Shown: positions 1 to 7,732 of the stretch, piece by piece
How positions within the stretch are numbered: position 1 is the first letter of the stretch
How the letters are laid out: each line of letters opens with the position of its first letter
DNA from: Negativicutes bacterium
GTDB lineage: Bacteria; Bacillota; Negativicutes; Sporomusales; JAOACF01
Reading direction: 5' to 3'
Assembly: GCA_026417995.1 (NCBI GenBank)
Contig: JAOACF010000004.1
Span: forward strand, 1-41,116
Length of the DNA stretch: 41,116 bases
Position numbers and translations under genes: made by a program
The notes under the pieces: generated by a model
The model's input: only the letters and a program-made list of their open reading frames with translations
Databases searched by the model: none
Told to the model about the DNA's origin: nothing

Positions 1-729
1 CCCGCTCCCGCCAATCCTTTTAATCTGTACCGGCGGTTGCGGCAGGTAAATCCTTCGCCATACATGTTTTATCTGAATATGGGGCGGAAAAAACTTGTTG
101 GCGCATCGCCGGAGATGCTGGTAAAGGTTGAAAACGGCATGGTGTACACCTGCCCCATTGCCGGTACGAGGCCGAGCGGCGCAAACGAAGCCGAGGATCA
201 ACGCTTGGCAGCCGAACTTTTAGCTGACGAAAAGGAGCGGGCCGAACACGCTATGCTGGTGGATCTTGGCCGCAATGATATCGGACGCATTGCAGCGCCG
301 GGGTCTGTCCGGGTTGAGCGGTTTATGCAGGTGGAAAAGTTTTCGCATGTGATGCATTTGGTCTCCCACGTGTCCGGCAAACTGGATGCGCGATATTCGG
401 CCCTTGATGCGCTTGAAGCCTGCTTTCCTGCCGGGACGGTCAGCGGCGCTCCGAAAGTGAGGGCCGCGGAAATTATTCACGAGCTCGAAGGCGGCTGTCG
501 GGGTGCCTATGCGGGAGCTGTCGGCTATCTGGATTTCCGGGGCAATCTTGATAGCTGCATTGCCATTCGCACGCTGATTATCGACGGCGAGCAGGCGGTA
601 ATCCGGGCGGGGGCGGGGATTGTCTACGATTCCGCGCCGGAGAAAGAATACCAGGAAGTGCTGCATAAGGGAAAGGCGTTGTTCAAACTGTTAGCGGAGG
701 TCGGAGAAGATGATCTTGCTTTTAGATAA
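1..729 (+). CDS. trpE: Anthranilate synthase component I, C-terminal part (5' end outside window)
   Basis: The reading frame is open from base 1, so the gene begins upstream of the window and only the C-terminal 242 codons are seen. It is the chorismate-binding domain that converts chorismate and ammonia to anthranilate. The motif PIAGT at bases 154-168 carries alanine where aminodeoxychorismate synthase (PabB) has lysine (PIKGT), which favours TrpE. Other family motifs are visible: [22 protein letters not shown] and [10 protein letters not shown]. The stop lies 20 bases inside the next gene, trpG, so the two are translationally coupled. No trpD, trpC or trpBA follows, so the trp genes are split or lie upstream. 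Confidence 0.9.
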   Translation, partial: PAPANPFNLYRRLRQVNPSPYMFYLNMGRKKLVGASPEMLVKVENGMVYTCPIAGTRPSGANEAEDQRLAAELLADEKERAEHAMLVDLGRNDIGRIAAPGSVRVERFMQVEKFSHVMHLVSHVSGKLDARYSALDALEACFPAGTVSGAPKVRAAEIIHELEGGCRGAYAGAVGYLDFRGNLDSCIAIRTLIIDGEQAVIRAGAGIVYDSAPEKEYQEVLHKGKALFKLLAEVGEDDLAFR

Positions 730-1294
730 CTATGATTCCTTCACCTACAATATTTATCAGGCAGTGACGCAGCTTGGCCATGAAGTTGAGGTGATACGCA
801 ATGACGCGGTTAGCGTGCAAAGCATTGAAGGGCAAAATTTCGACGCTATTATTCTGTCGCCCGGCCCCGGCGCTCCCAGCCAGGCCGGTATTACCAAGGA
901 ATTGATCGCACGGCTGGCCGGCAAGACGCCGATCTTGGGCGTCTGTCTGGGGCACCAGGCGATTGCCGAAGTGTTTGGCGGCCGGGTTGTGCGCGCCCCT
1001 GAGCCGGTTCATGGTAAGGCTTCGCCTGTTTATCACTGCGGTCAGGGCCTTTACGCGGGATTGCCGCAGCCGTTTAGTGCCGGGAGGTATCACTCGCTGC
1101 TGGCGGAACGGGCTGCGCTGCCTGACTGCCTGTCTGTTACCGCGGAAACGGTTGATGGTCTGATTATGGGATTAAAACACCGCACTTTGGCGGTGGAAGG
1201 CGTGCAGTTTCACCCCGAGTCAGTGCTGACGGCAGACGGTATGCAAATCTTTAAAAACTTCCTGGCACAACTTTACAAAAATAATAAAAACTAA
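710..1294 (+). CDS. trpG: Anthranilate/aminodeoxychorismate synthase glutamine amidotransferase
   Basis: This is the class I glutamine amidotransferase subunit that supplies ammonia to TrpE. The catalytic triad is complete: Cys79 in GVCLGHQ, and His168 and Glu170 in the HPES motif. The oxyanion strand SPGPG is also present. At 194 aa it has the usual length of a stand-alone TrpG/PabA. The ATG overlaps the end of trpE, with a GGAGG site about 10 bases upstream inside trpE. Firmicute TrpG proteins often also serve folate synthesis as PabA, and sequence alone cannot exclude that here. Confidence 0.93.
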   Translation: MILLLDNYDSFTYNIYQAVTQLGHEVEVIRNDAVSVQSIEGQNFDAIILSPGPGAPSQAGITKELIARLAGKTPILGVCLGHQAIAEVFGGRVVRAPEPVHGKASPVYHCGQGLYAGLPQPFSAGRYHSLLAERAALPDCLSVTAETVDGLIMGLKHRTLAVEGVQFHPESVLTADGMQIFKNFLAQLYKNNKN

Positions 1295-1305
1295 AGCAAT
1301 TTTTA

Positions 1306-1335
1306 TTGACATAGTTACAATCGTAATACTATTAT
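1306..1335 (+). promoter_or_regulatory. Probable sigma-A promoter of the pheA leader
   Basis: TTGACA (1306-1311) and TATTAT (1330-1335) are separated by 18 bases. It lies just after trpG and points into the leader ORF and pheA. The -35 is a perfect consensus match. There is no experimental support. Confidence 0.6.
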
Positions 1336-1395
1336 ATAGTAAATGGAGTGTATACATGATACCGAACCGGATAGCTGAATACGAGGGTGAAGATC

Positions 1396-1569
1396 ATGAC
1401 CGGGAATAAATTGCAAGCTGCAGAACGTTATACGAATTTCTGGTTTAGCTTTAGCCAAGGCTGTTTCTTTAGCTTTGGCTTTTTTGCGTTTACCGGAAAA
1501 AAAGAATATACGGGCAGCCTGGCAAAGAATCTCGGGAATAATCATCGCCATAGACAACGTCTGTTATAG
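1396..1569 (+). CDS. Putative Phe-rich leader peptide upstream of pheA
   Basis: This is a 57-codon ORF starting at an ATG preceded by GAGGGTG about 5 bases upstream; an in-frame GTG lies at 1387. Residues 15-32 contain nine phenylalanines out of eighteen (for example FFSFGFFAF), plus Trp16 and Tyr12. It sits between a promoter and the prephenate dehydratase gene, the position of leader peptides such as enterobacterial PheL. Unlike classical leaders, a terminator-like hairpin (1453-1485) lies inside the ORF. A second one (1603-1640) lies 34 bases after the stop. The Phe richness could be a by-product of the U-rich hairpin, so translation is not certain. Confidence 0.45.
   Translation: MTGNKLQAAERYTNFWFSFSQGCFFSFGFFAFTGKKEYTGSLAKNLGNNHRHRQRLL
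1453..1485 (+). terminator. Terminator-like hairpin inside the Phe-rich leader
   Basis: Arms 1453-1463 and 1470-1480 pair over 11 bp, including two G-U pairs, around a six-base loop. The last stem base begins a run of six T (1480-1485). It forms a good intrinsic terminator in front of pheA and overlaps the Phe codons, so a stalled or moving ribosome would mask it. Confidence 0.6.
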
Positions 1570-1602
1570 GCGGATTGATATCACGATGAATAGGTTGAGT
1601 TA

Positions 1603-1640
1603 GGAAGAGGTTCTTGCGAGGGAACCTCTTCTTCTTATTT
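1603..1640 (+). terminator. Second terminator/attenuator hairpin before pheA
   Basis: Arms GAAGAGGTTC (1604-1613) and GAACCTCTTC (1622-1631) form a perfect 10-bp stem with an 8-base loop, followed by TTCTTATTT. It ends 38 bases before the pheA start. An upstream segment, 1526-1533, can pair with its left arm (1607-1614) over 8 bp including one G-U, so an antiterminator form is possible. Confidence 0.6.
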
Positions 1641-1677
1641 ATCCGGCGGCGAACTAAACTTAAACGGAGGAATAAAG

Positions 1678-2541
1678 ATGAAGAAGCTGGGATATTTGGG
1701 GCCTATCGGATCGTTTAGCTATGAAGCGGCGTGCCGGTGGGCCAAGACCATAGGTGAAAGCGCTGAATACGTGGCCATGCCGGGATTTGCGGCGATTTTG
1801 GCAGCCGTAGAGAACGGTTCGCTTGATGCCGGCGTGCTCCCAGTGGAAAATTCGACGCATGGCGCCGTAGCTACGGCAATGGATATGCTGCTCAACCTGG
1901 AGCGGGCATCTGTTACCGGCGAGGTTGTCCTGAATATTGAGCATTGCCTTTTGAGCGCGAGCGGCGATGACTTGCGCTACGTATATTCGCATGAGCAGGC
2001 TTTGGAACAATGCCGCCGGTATTTCAACGTTTATTATCCCGGCGTTCGGCTCATCCCGTGCGCCAGCACCTCTGAGGCGTGCGACCTGGCAATCAAAGGC
2101 GGTGCGGGTTACGGCGCGGTGGCGGGCGAGGTGGCTGCCAGGCGCTATCAACTGCGGGTGGTGGCGAAGAGCATCCAGGATAATGTTTTCAATCAAACCC
2201 GCTTTTTAGTGATTGAAGAGCGGCAAATGCCGGCGACCGGGCGTGATAAGACTTCGATTGCTTTTGCCTTTCCGGGCGACCGACCAGGCAGCTTATACAA
2301 CGTTCTGAAGGTCTTTGCCGCGAAGAATATCAATTTAACGCGCATCGAATCACGTCCGGCAAAACAGTTAATGGGCAATTATATATTTTATATTGACTTT
2401 TCGGGACATCGTCAGAGCGAGGCGGGAGAAAGCGCCTTGCAAGAGATTAACAAATATACCGGCTGGCTGAAAGTGCTGGGATCATACCCGGTAGATATGA
2501 GTGAAGCTGAAACGGAGGCGGCAGGTCATGGAAAAAGATAA
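1678..2541 (+). CDS. pheA: Prephenate dehydratase with C-terminal ACT domain
   Basis: The enzyme converts prephenate to phenylpyruvate in phenylalanine synthesis. The catalytic domain (about residues 1-180) shows PVENSTHGAV and the Thr-Arg-Phe motif at residues 174-176. The ACT domain begins at about residue 193, with GDRPGSLYNVL and the ESRP motif, which in this family bind phenylalanine for feedback inhibition. There is no chorismate mutase domain, so this is the monofunctional Firmicute form of normal length (287 aa). The start is the ATG at 1678 with GGAGG at 1666-1670. The 3' end overlaps aroK by 14 bases. Transcription appears to be controlled by the leader region at 1306-1640. Confidence 0.95.
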   Translation: MKKLGYLGPIGSFSYEAACRWAKTIGESAEYVAMPGFAAILAAVENGSLDAGVLPVENSTHGAVATAMDMLLNLERASVTGEVVLNIEHCLLSASGDDLRYVYSHEQALEQCRRYFNVYYPGVRLIPCASTSEACDLAIKGGAGYGAVAGEVAARRYQLRVVAKSIQDNVFNQTRFLVIEERQMPATGRDKTSIAFAFPGDRPGSLYNVLKVFAAKNINLTRIESRPAKQLMGNYIFYIDFSGHRQSEAGESALQEINKYTGWLKVLGSYPVDMSEAETEAAGHGKR

Positions 2542-3067
2542 AGCAGGGTCGGTATTTCCCTATAATATTGTGCTTATCGGTTTCATGGGCAGCGGCAAAA
2601 GCACGGTTGGCCGCTATTTGAGCGAAGCGGCCGGCCTGGCGTATTATAACGTGGATCAAATTATCGAACAGTATACCGGAAAAAAGATACGGGATATTTT
2701 TCTGGAAGAAGGCGAACCCTACTTTCGCGCTTGCGAAGAGGCGATTATTGCCGGCCTTGCCTACGCCCGGCGCGCCGTAATCGACTGCGGCGGCGGTGTG
2801 GTTTTGCGAAATACCAATGTTGCCTGTCTCAAGCAAAGCGGCAAACTGGTCTGGCTTACCGCCGAAGCCGGCACGGTGTACGAACGGCTGAAAGACAATA
2901 CCGACCGCCCCCTCCTAAGAGGTAAGGATATAACCGGGATACAGAAGCTTTTGAGCGAACGCATGGCATTATACCGGGAGGCTGCCGACTTGCAGGTAGC
3001 TACCGACGGTCGGGATATTCCGGTTATTGTTCAAGATATTGTCAAACAACTGTCAATCGCCCGCTAA
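2528..3067 (+). CDS. aroK: Shikimate kinase (first copy)
   Basis: It phosphorylates shikimate to shikimate 3-phosphate using ATP. The Walker A is GFMGSGKST, the GGG loop is DCGGGVVLR, the shikimate-binding Arg is in EPYFRACEE, and the lid has DRPLL. In the usual Asp-x-Asp motif the first Asp is replaced by Asn41 while the shikimate-binding Asp43 is kept. I chose the ATG at 2528 because GGAGG (2514-2518) precedes it, giving 179 aa, normal for AroK. It overlaps the end of pheA. A second shikimate kinase occurs at about 31.3 kb. Confidence 0.92.
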   Translation: MEKDKAGSVFPYNIVLIGFMGSGKSTVGRYLSEAAGLAYYNVDQIIEQYTGKKIRDIFLEEGEPYFRACEEAIIAGLAYARRAVIDCGGGVVLRNTNVACLKQSGKLVWLTAEAGTVYERLKDNTDRPLLRGKDITGIQKLLSERMALYREAADLQVATDGRDIPVIVQDIVKQLSIAR

Positions 3068-3141
3068 GCCAACCCCGGGCGGATTCGGCTGGCAAGAAAA
3101 ATGCTGCCGCAGAACAATCCTTGTACTTGCATAGAAAAAAG

Positions 3142-3177
3142 AAAATGGCCTATACCTTGGAGGGTAAGGCCATTTTT
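3142..3177. terminator. Bidirectional terminator between aroK and lysR
   Basis: A 10-bp inverted repeat (3142-3151 with 3167-3176) has four further inner pairs after a one-base bulge. It carries A-runs on its left and T-runs on its right. It therefore can end transcription of aroK rightward and of the LysR gene leftward. Confidence 0.85.
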
Positions 3178-3190
3178 CGCGCGCAGTATA

Positions 3191-4102
3191 CTAAGAAACA
3201 TTGGGAACTATTGCTGCGGGTGTCAGCCGGGAGGCGGTGAAATCAAGCCAACTGCGGGCGGCGAAGGATATGTACCGGTCTTTTCGCCAAATCATCGCGA
3301 GCTCCAGATAAATCTGCGGGTCTTCAATGGCAATCGGCACAATCTCCCTGGGGTCAAGCCCATCGCAGATGGCGCTGGGCAGCAGCGCAATGCCCAATTT
3401 GGCGGCCACCATCTGGGTCATAAATTCCCGCTGCGCGGTCTGGCAAATGATTTTCGGCTCAAAACCTGCTGCGCGGCACCTATCCAGAATACAGTCAAAC
3501 AGGCTGAAATCTTCACTATACATTACAAAAGATTCGTTAGCGAGCTCGGTGAAGCGGATTGTTTGCTTTTGCGCCAGCGGGTGGCCGGGATGAACAATTA
3601 CGCGCAGCGGGTCTTTGAGGAGCGGAACGACTGCGAAGATGTCCGTTTTCGCCGGCAGGGTGCAAACAATGCCGATATCCAGCGAACCTTCCTGAACTCC
3701 GGACTGAATTTTTTTGGAGCCGAATTCAAAAAGCTGGATTTGGATATTGGGAAAGCGTTGGTTGAATTCGCCCAGCATGCGCGGCAGGACAGTCGATCCT
3801 GTAATATGCGGCAGCCCGATACGTATCTTTCCTTTTTTTAAATGAACGATATCATCAAGCTCGGCGGTCAGGTTTTGAAAACGCTCGACAATTTGCTGAG
3901 CCTGCGCCAAGATAACTTTACCCGCATCGGTGAGCTCAATTTGCTTGGCATTGCGAATGATCAGCGTTGCGCCCAGCTCATCTTCCAGGCTTTGAATCAT
4001 TTTGCTGATCGAGGGCTGAGTGACATGCAAAGCCGCTGCCGCTTTGCTGAAACTTCCCTGGCGGACGACTTCCAGAAAATACTCCAGGTGGGTTATATTC
4101 AT
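3191..4102 (-). CDS. LysR-family regulator, probably of the glyoxylate operon
   Basis: A 303-aa LysR-type protein. The N-terminal winged helix-turn-helix (about residues 1-60) has the family pattern FSKAAAALHVTQPSIS. The rest is a periplasmic-binding-like effector domain. The ATG at 4102 has GGAGGGA just upstream on the minus strand. It is divergent from the gcl-hyi-garR-cupin operon across a 221-bp gap containing a 9-bp inverted repeat, the usual arrangement for a LysR regulator of its neighbour. The effector is unknown; glyoxylate or a related acid is an inference. Confidence 0.9.
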   Translation of the reverse strand: MNITHLEYFLEVVRQGSFSKAAAALHVTQPSISKMIQSLEDELGATLIIRNAKQIELTDAGKVILAQAQQIVERFQNLTAELDDIVHLKKGKIRIGLPHITGSTVLPRMLGEFNQRFPNIQIQLFEFGSKKIQSGVQEGSLDIGIVCTLPAKTDIFAVVPLLKDPLRVIVHPGHPLAQKQTIRFTELANESFVMYSEDFSLFDCILDRCRAAGFEPKIICQTAQREFMTQMVAAKLGIALLPSAICDGLDPREIVPIAIEDPQIYLELAMIWRKDRYISFAARSWLDFTASRLTPAAIVPNVS

Positions 4103-4164
4103 AACATCCCTCCATAACGCCAGCCTATAGGAAAAACTAATAGTGAATATGCTGAAATAGAATT

Positions 4165-4201
4165 TTACCTAAAAAAGGATACAGAGGTATAATTTAGGTA
4201 A
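4165..4201 (+). promoter_or_regulatory. Inverted-repeat operator overlapping a probable gcl promoter
   Basis: TTACCTAAA (4165-4173) and TTTAGGTAA (4193-4201) are exact inverted repeats. A perfect TATAAT (4188-4193) lies between and touching them. With a 17-base spacer, the matching -35 position (TTACCT, 4165-4170) falls in the left arm. The -35 is poor, as expected of an activator-dependent promoter. Binding by the divergent LysR protein is inferred. Confidence 0.5.
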
Positions 4202-4329
4202 GGATATGTACTCCTGAGGCCAACCCGGCAGCGTTAGCCGCTTAACCAAATTATATTTGAATTTTGCCGGGGAATCAATCGGTGGTATGGGGAGAACGAC
4301 TGCTATAAATTATTAGGAGGGATATGTAC

Positions 4330-5994
4330 ATGCAGGTTGCCGAGATTATTGTTAAGATCCTGGAGAAAGAGGGCATCAGCGATGCCTTTGGCATTCCCGG
4401 AGCAGGAATCAACCCCGTATACAAATACCTTGGTCTGTCAGGCATCACGCATTATTGTGTGCGCCATGAGGAGGCCGCCGTTCATGCTGCGGACGGCTAT
4501 TTTAGAGCATGCGGCAAAATGGCTTTGGCAATTTGTACCTCAGGCCCAGGCGCTACCAACTTTGTTACCGGCATCTATACCGCCAATATCGACTCGATTC
4601 CGCTGATCGCCATCACCGGTCAGGCGGTTACCGCCCAGCTTGGCAAAGATGCATTTCAGTGCGTCGACATTGCCAAAATCTGCGAGCCGATTGCTAAGGC
4701 GACATTCTGTGTAACCGACCCCAAGTCGATTGTCAGCGTAATGCAGAAGGCTTTTTATCTGGCCAAATCCGGCAAACCCGGCCCGGTCGTCATTGATTTG
4801 CCCCTGGACGTGCAAATGGCTGATGTGGAATTCAATGTCGATGAGTACCAACCGCTCGCTTTCGATAACCCGCATCCGGATATGAAGGATATTGAAAAGG
4901 CCATCGCCATGATCAACGAGGCGCAAAACCCGACGATTATCATGGGCGGCGGCGTTATCCTCGCCAAAGCGGCCGATCTGTGCGTTAAATTTGCCGAAAT
5001 GCTTAATCTGCCTGTTATCACCACGTATATGGCCAAAGGCGGCATTCGCACCGACCATCCGTTGAACGCAGGCCACGCCGGCATCCAGGTCGGTCAGCCG
5101 ATCGGCAACAGAGTATTCTTAGACTCCGACCTGATCATCGGTATCGGCTGTCGCTTCACCGACAGACATACCGGCAATATTAATGTTTATAAGGGCAACC
5201 GGAAATTTATCCACATCAATGTGGAGCCTAAAGAAATCGGCAAGATCTTCCAGCCGGATCTGGGCATTGTCGCCGACGCCAAATATGCACTTGAAGCGCT
5301 GCTCAAAGTGGGCGCCGAGCAAGGCAAACCCAAAGGTTCGGCCAGAATTGAGGCCATGCAGGAATTGCGCGCCCAACTGAAGCGGAAAACCGACTATGAT
5401 TGCGTGCCCATTAAGCCGCATCGTGTTTACGAAGAACTCAACAAGTTCTTTAAAGATGATGCGATTTTCACGACGGGCTGCGGCCTTAACCAAATTTGGT
5501 CCGGGCAACTGCAGGACGTCAATCATCCGGGGCTTTACCTGCCTTCGGGCGGCGCCGGTACCTTGGGCTATGATATCCCGGCGGCTTTCGGCGCGAAGAT
5601 TGCCAATCCTGGCAAGCATGCCGTGGCGGTTATGGGCGACTTTGGCTTTACCTTCCATGTTCAGGAGCTGGCAGTCGCGGCCACGTATAATGTTCCGGTG
5701 ATTGTGGTTATCGTTAATAATGCGTATCTCAGTCTGATCCGCCAGAATCAAAAATATGCTTATGGCTTTGAGCATGCAGTAGCCATGGACGTCAATCAGG
5801 GCGTAATGGACTATGTAAAAGTGGCGGAAGGTTTCGCCTGCGCCGGCGAGCGGGTGTTTAAGCCCGAAGATATCCGCGGTGCGCTGGAGAGAGCTGTTCA
5901 GGCCGGCAAGCCGTACGTTATTGATATTGTTTGCGAAAAAGAAACTGACTGCTCGATGGGGCCGGCTGTTGACAGCGTAAAAGAATTCGTATAA
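4330..5994 (+). CDS. gcl: Glyoxylate carboligase-like ThDP enzyme (tartronate semialdehyde synthase)
   Basis: Expected reaction: two glyoxylate to tartronate semialdehyde plus CO2. The sequence can be followed along E. coli Gcl throughout: the start LEKEGI..AFG.PGA.INP, the DLGIV.DAK segment, MGDFGF with VNNAYLSLIRQ as the ThDP/Mg motif, VKVAEG..C...RVFKPEDI, and a C-terminal MG..VD.V.EF. The next genes are hyi and garR, the classic partners. An oddity is that the position corresponding to E. coli Val51, diagnostic of Gcl, is Glu47 here (RHEEAAVHAADGY). The protein is about 555 aa, shorter than the about 593 of E. coli. I chose the ATG at 4330 because AGGAGG (4315-4320) is too close to the ATG at 4324. 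Confidence 0.82.
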   Translation: MQVAEIIVKILEKEGISDAFGIPGAGINPVYKYLGLSGITHYCVRHEEAAVHAADGYFRACGKMALAICTSGPGATNFVTGIYTANIDSIPLIAITGQAVTAQLGKDAFQCVDIAKICEPIAKATFCVTDPKSIVSVMQKAFYLAKSGKPGPVVIDLPLDVQMADVEFNVDEYQPLAFDNPHPDMKDIEKAIAMINEAQNPTIIMGGGVILAKAADLCVKFAEMLNLPVITTYMAKGGIRTDHPLNAGHAGIQVGQPIGNRVFLDSDLIIGIGCRFTDRHTGNINVYKGNRKFIHINVEPKEIGKIFQPDLGIVADAKYALEALLKVGAEQGKPKGSARIEAMQELRAQLKRKTDYDCVPIKPHRVYEELNKFFKDDAIFTTGCGLNQIWSGQLQDVNHPGLYLPSGGAGTLGYDIPAAFGAKIANPGKHAVAVMGDFGFTFHVQELAVAATYNVPVIVVIVNNAYLSLIRQNQKYAYGFEHAVAMDVNQGVMDYVKVAEGFACAGERVFKPEDIRGALERAVQAGKPYVIDIVCEKETDCSMGPAVDSVKEFV

Positions 5995-6009
5995 TCCGGG
6001 GGAATATTC

Positions 6010-6792
6010 GTGCCAAAATTCGCAGCTAATTTGTCGATGCTTTTTACCGAAGTTTCGTTCATGGAGCGGTTTGCCCTAGCCCGTCAGGCCGGCTTTACCG
6101 CGGTTGAGTACCTGTTTCCTTACGAATATGATGCGAATGAACTTAAAGCCAGGTTGACCGAGAACGGCCTCAAGCAGATTCTGTTTAACCTGCCGGCCGG
6201 CGATTGGGCCGGCGGGGATCGCGGCATTGCCGCCAGCCCTGACCGTGTGGAGGAATTTCGCGCCGGAGTAGCAAGGGCGGTTGAATACGCCCTTGTACTC
6301 GGCGCCGAGCGGTTAAATCTGCTTGGCGGCAAACGGGTGGCTGGTTACAGCGATGAGGAACACTGGGCGGTATTAGTCGATAACGCCCGGTATGCGGCGC
6401 GTAAGCTGGCGGAAAAAGGGCTTAACCTGGTAATTGAAAACATAAACCATTATGATATTCCCGGCGTATTTATCAGCCGGAGCGAGCAGGTATTTAAGCT
6501 CATTGACGAAGTTGGTCTGCCTAACGTGTTCGCGCAGTACGATATCTATCACGCCCAGCGGATGGAGGGCGAATTGACGGCAACCCTGCGGCAGCATATC
6601 GCCAAAATCGGCCACATTCAGGTTGCCGACAATCCGGGCAGACACCAGCCGGGAACAGGCGAAATTAATTTTCCCTTCCTGTTTAAAGAAATTGATGCGC
6701 TGGGCTATTCCGGCTATATCGGCCTGGAGTATGTCCCGGCGCCGGATACGCAGTCTTCCTTAGGCTGGATGGCCGATTATTGCACTAACTGA
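6010..6792 (+). CDS. hyi: Hydroxypyruvate isomerase
   Basis: It interconverts hydroxypyruvate and tartronate semialdehyde. It is a TIM-barrel, xylose isomerase-like protein of 260 aa, matching E. coli Hyi along its length (ANLSMLF, LPAGDWA, INHYDIPG, QYDIYHAQRMEGEL, GTGEINF). Candidate metal ligands are the Glu of VIEN, Asp and His of QYDIYH, His of GHIQVAD and Glu of GLEY. The start is a GTG with GGGGGAA 6 bases upstream, 15 bases after gcl, so it is co-transcribed with gcl. Confidence 0.93.
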   Translation: MPKFAANLSMLFTEVSFMERFALARQAGFTAVEYLFPYEYDANELKARLTENGLKQILFNLPAGDWAGGDRGIAASPDRVEEFRAGVARAVEYALVLGAERLNLLGGKRVAGYSDEEHWAVLVDNARYAARKLAEKGLNLVIENINHYDIPGVFISRSEQVFKLIDEVGLPNVFAQYDIYHAQRMEGELTATLRQHIAKIGHIQVADNPGRHQPGTGEINFPFLFKEIDALGYSGYIGLEYVPAPDTQSSLGWMADYCTN

Positions 6793-6820
6793 TACAACTT
6801 ACCGCAGTGGGGTGACTGGC

Positions 6821-7705
6821 ATGAAAATTGGATTTATCGGTCTGGGCATCATGGGCAAGCCCATGAGCAAAAATTTGCTGCAAGCCGGATATGAACTAAT
6901 CGTGAATGATATAGTTCCCGCGGCTGTTGCCGACGTTACGGCGGCAGGGGCAAAGGCTGCGGCAACGCCTAAAGAAGTTGCGGCACAAGCCGAGATTATT
7001 ATCACCATGCTGCCCAACTCGCCTCACGTCAGACAAGTGGTATTGGGCGAAAACGGTGTAATTGAAGGGGCGAAGCCTGGTTCGGTCGTGGTGGACATGA
7101 GCTCGATCGCGCCGCTGGTCAGCCGGGAAATCGCGACAAAACTGGCGGAAAAAGGCGTTGAAATGCTGGATGCTCCGGTAAGCGGCGGTGAGCCCAAAGC
7201 CATTGACGGCACATTGTCCGTTATGGTCGGCGGCAAAAAAGAAGTATTCGACAAATGTTATCCGGTACTGAAGGCAATGGCTGCGTCCGTCGTATTAACC
7301 GGCGACATCGGCGCAGGAAATGTTACCAAGCTGGCGAACCAAATTATTGTGGCCTTAAACATTGCCGCTATGTCGGAAGCGCTGGTGTTGGCAACCAAAG
7401 CGGGAGTTGCGCCTGAGCTGGTGTATAACGCTATCCGGGGAGGATTAGCCGGCAGCACCGTGCTTGACGCTAAAGCCCCCTTAGTGATGGATCGCAAATT
7501 CAACCCCGGTTTTCGCATTAACCTTCATATTAAAGACCTGCATAATGTGCTGGAAACCTCGCACGAGGTCGGCGTGCCCCTGCCGCTTACGGCCACCGTC
7601 ATGGAAATGATGCAGGCGCTGAAGGTGGACAATATGGGGGATCAGGATCACGGGGCGCTTATTCGGTACTATGAAAAGCTGGCAAATATTGAGGTAAAGC
7701 GCTGA
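6821..7705 (+). CDS. garR: 2-hydroxy-3-oxopropionate (tartronate semialdehyde) reductase
   Basis: It reduces tartronate semialdehyde to D-glycerate with NAD(P)H. It is a beta-hydroxyacid dehydrogenase of 294 aa with the N-terminal Rossmann motif GLGIMGKPMSKNL, the substrate motif DAPVSGGEPKAIDGTL and the catalytic Lys segment GAGNVTKLANQ. The ATG at 6821 is preferred over the in-frame GTG at 6812 because it matches the family start (MKIGFIG). It is the third gene of the glyoxylate operon, 28 bases after hyi, and completes the route glyoxylate to glycerate. Confidence 0.92.
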   Translation: MKIGFIGLGIMGKPMSKNLLQAGYELIVNDIVPAAVADVTAAGAKAAATPKEVAAQAEIIITMLPNSPHVRQVVLGENGVIEGAKPGSVVVDMSSIAPLVSREIATKLAEKGVEMLDAPVSGGEPKAIDGTLSVMVGGKKEVFDKCYPVLKAMAASVVLTGDIGAGNVTKLANQIIVALNIAAMSEALVLATKAGVAPELVYNAIRGGLAGSTVLDAKAPLVMDRKFNPGFRINLHIKDLHNVLETSHEVGVPLPLTATVMEMMQALKVDNMGDQDHGALIRYYEKLANIEVKR

Positions 7706-7732
7706 GCGCATAGAAATAAAGGAGGGTCGGGT

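Noticed and set aside
1..1294. pabB-pabA (folate) in place of trpE-trpG
   Set aside because: The PIAGT motif with alanine is the TrpE form; PabB has lysine there. A shared folate role of the amidotransferase remains possible.
1295..1677. A phenylalanine T-box upstream of pheA
   Set aside because: No T-box antiterminator motif (GGGTGGNACC type) or stem I elements were found, unlike the clear T-box at 31 kb.
3101..3841. 246-codon open frame on the plus strand opposite the first LysR gene
   Set aside because: It runs through the bidirectional terminator and is antisense to a clear LysR sequence; the translation resembles no protein family.
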